A DNA stretch of 64,000 nt. It comes from Cepaea nemoralis (Eukaryota; Mollusca; Gastropoda; Stylommatophora; Helicidae). The notes beneath the pieces were generated by a model, which saw nothing but the letters and a program-made list of their open reading frames with translations, had not been told where the DNA came from and ran no database searches. The stretch lies in NCBI GenBank assembly GCA_014155875.1, contig JACEFZ010017697.1, forward strand, positions 157,501 through 221,500, in the 5' to 3' direction. A program made the position numbers and the translations under genes. Below are positions 63,040 through 64,000 of the stretch, in pieces. Positions within the stretch are counted from its first letter, which is position 1. Each line of letters begins with the position of its first letter.

Positions 63040-64000
63040 ACAAAATAAGGCACCAGATAATGATAATGTCTAGATAGTATGTGCGCCATCGGGAGCAATA
63101 TCATAATATTATTCCCAACCAGGCGATAGTAAGGATAAAAGCAAGAGGTGCCGGAGCTCCGTTGTGAGCTAAAATATATTATTATTTACATTACATTACT
63201 TGGTATAAGAATATGTATAAACTCCCATGCTCCGTCTGGAACCAACACAAGTCTAATAGTCCTAGTGTATCACCCCCTTATATTGAGGAAAATTATATTG
63301 AACAAATATTTCACAAGGAAAAACTCCAAGTCCTTTATCTAACTCAACATCTATTGTGACAAGGCTTGGGGTAAGGGAGGATTGATGTTATGCATGATAA
63401 ACCAATGACATTCTCAATTTTACCAATGCAATGCAAGATATACAACATATAAATATACAGTGATATTCATATATAAAATGAAGTCAATTGTTCTTCAAAA
63501 CAAACTAGATACTGAGATACAAGTTTAAGCTGGTAAATAAATCATATCTTGGTTTGCATGCATCTTCCTCCACATTATCATCATAATAGTACCATGGAAT
63601 CTGAAATAAAAAGTGTCTTTTGCTTCCCCTCTACTGAGTGATTAGGGATGCTAGAATTGCTGGGGTATTTGACCTATTGGTGTTAGCAAGATAACTGTTC
63701 CTCTCCTATCCTATGCTGGTAGTAAAATTATATAGTCATGGTTCAGATAGAATACTTCTCTTGAAGGCGTTGAGGCAGGTAACCACTCTTGGGTGCAACG
63801 ACAAGGTAAGTTGCCATGATCATATGACATGACGAGGATTGTCTCTTTGTTCACGAAAATGGGTCTGAACATCTCAACAGCATTTATAGACCAGTCGGTA
63901 TGACCAGTTCATGGTGGTAGTAGACCAAAAGTACAACACCCTTCTCTCTGGCAATAAATACAAACATTCCACCGATATACATTTGAGATACAAAATGTCA
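63040..64000. other. Unassigned intergenic sequence
   Basis: AT-rich, without gene, tandem repeat or recognisable transposon. Confidence 0.45.

Overview
The window is animal nuclear DNA and reads as a lophotrochozoan invertebrate, most likely a gastropod mollusc. This is inferred from three things: a spliced host gene with very long introns, a mix of I-like, RTE-like and restriction-endonuclease LINEs with Penelope-like elements, and an extreme load of micro- and minisatellites. Nothing looks bacterial. There is no operon, no CRISPR array and no convincing stand-alone RNA gene.

Only one host gene is supported. It is a GMC-family FAD-dependent oxidoreductase (choline/glucose/alcohol dehydrogenase type) on the minus strand. 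Six coding exons can be placed at 36347-36215, 25110-24902, 17368-17179, 16804-16676, 6589-6468 and 4956-4789. They join in frame into the first 317 residues: an N-terminal hydrophobic segment, the FAD-binding GxGxxG, a GMC signature-1 region and a canonical GMC signature 2. The substrate-binding and catalytic C-terminus lies beyond the left edge. Most of the window (1-36 kb) is therefore intron of this gene, and everything right of 36.4 kb is upstream or intergenic.

Layout. 0.3-1.8 kb: 18-bp minisatellite. 2-4.6 kb: mariner-derived foldback, LINE scraps, two tRNA-headed SINEs. 4.8-6.6 kb: exons 6 and 5 around a Penelope-like GIY-YIG relic. 8.1-10.1 kb: a Helitron-like element inside the TA-rich tail of a LINE. 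10.8-13 kb: minisatellites and SINEs. 13-16.5 kb: quiet sequence. 16.5-17.4 kb: exons 4 and 3 separated by a triplet-repeat intron. 18.2-22.3 kb: Tc1/mariner-like relic, two palindromic MITEs, a hAT-like MITE with an 8-bp target duplication, and an RNase H LINE joined to a restriction-endonuclease LINE. 24.9-28.5 kb: exon 2 and a mariner inserted into a 30-bp minisatellite. 29.8-36 kb: second Penelope relic, repeats, RTE-like LINE debris. 36.9-46 kb: LINE debris, SINEs, a 63-bp array and a 14-bp array flanking a LINE. 46.9-52.2 kb: a Helitron-like end with compound tetranucleotide blocks, then about 70 copies of a 47-bp minisatellite. 53.1-54.9 kb: an ORF1-only retroelement with a 9-bp target duplication. 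59-63 kb: a 4.07-kb LINE with EN, RT and RNase H and a 13-bp target duplication.

The most interesting content is structural. Several insertions can be resolved to the base from their target duplications. One LINE family sits against tandem arrays at all three of its copies. ORF1-only and ORF2-only LINE insertions lie within 10 kb of each other. I found no undescribed multi-gene system.
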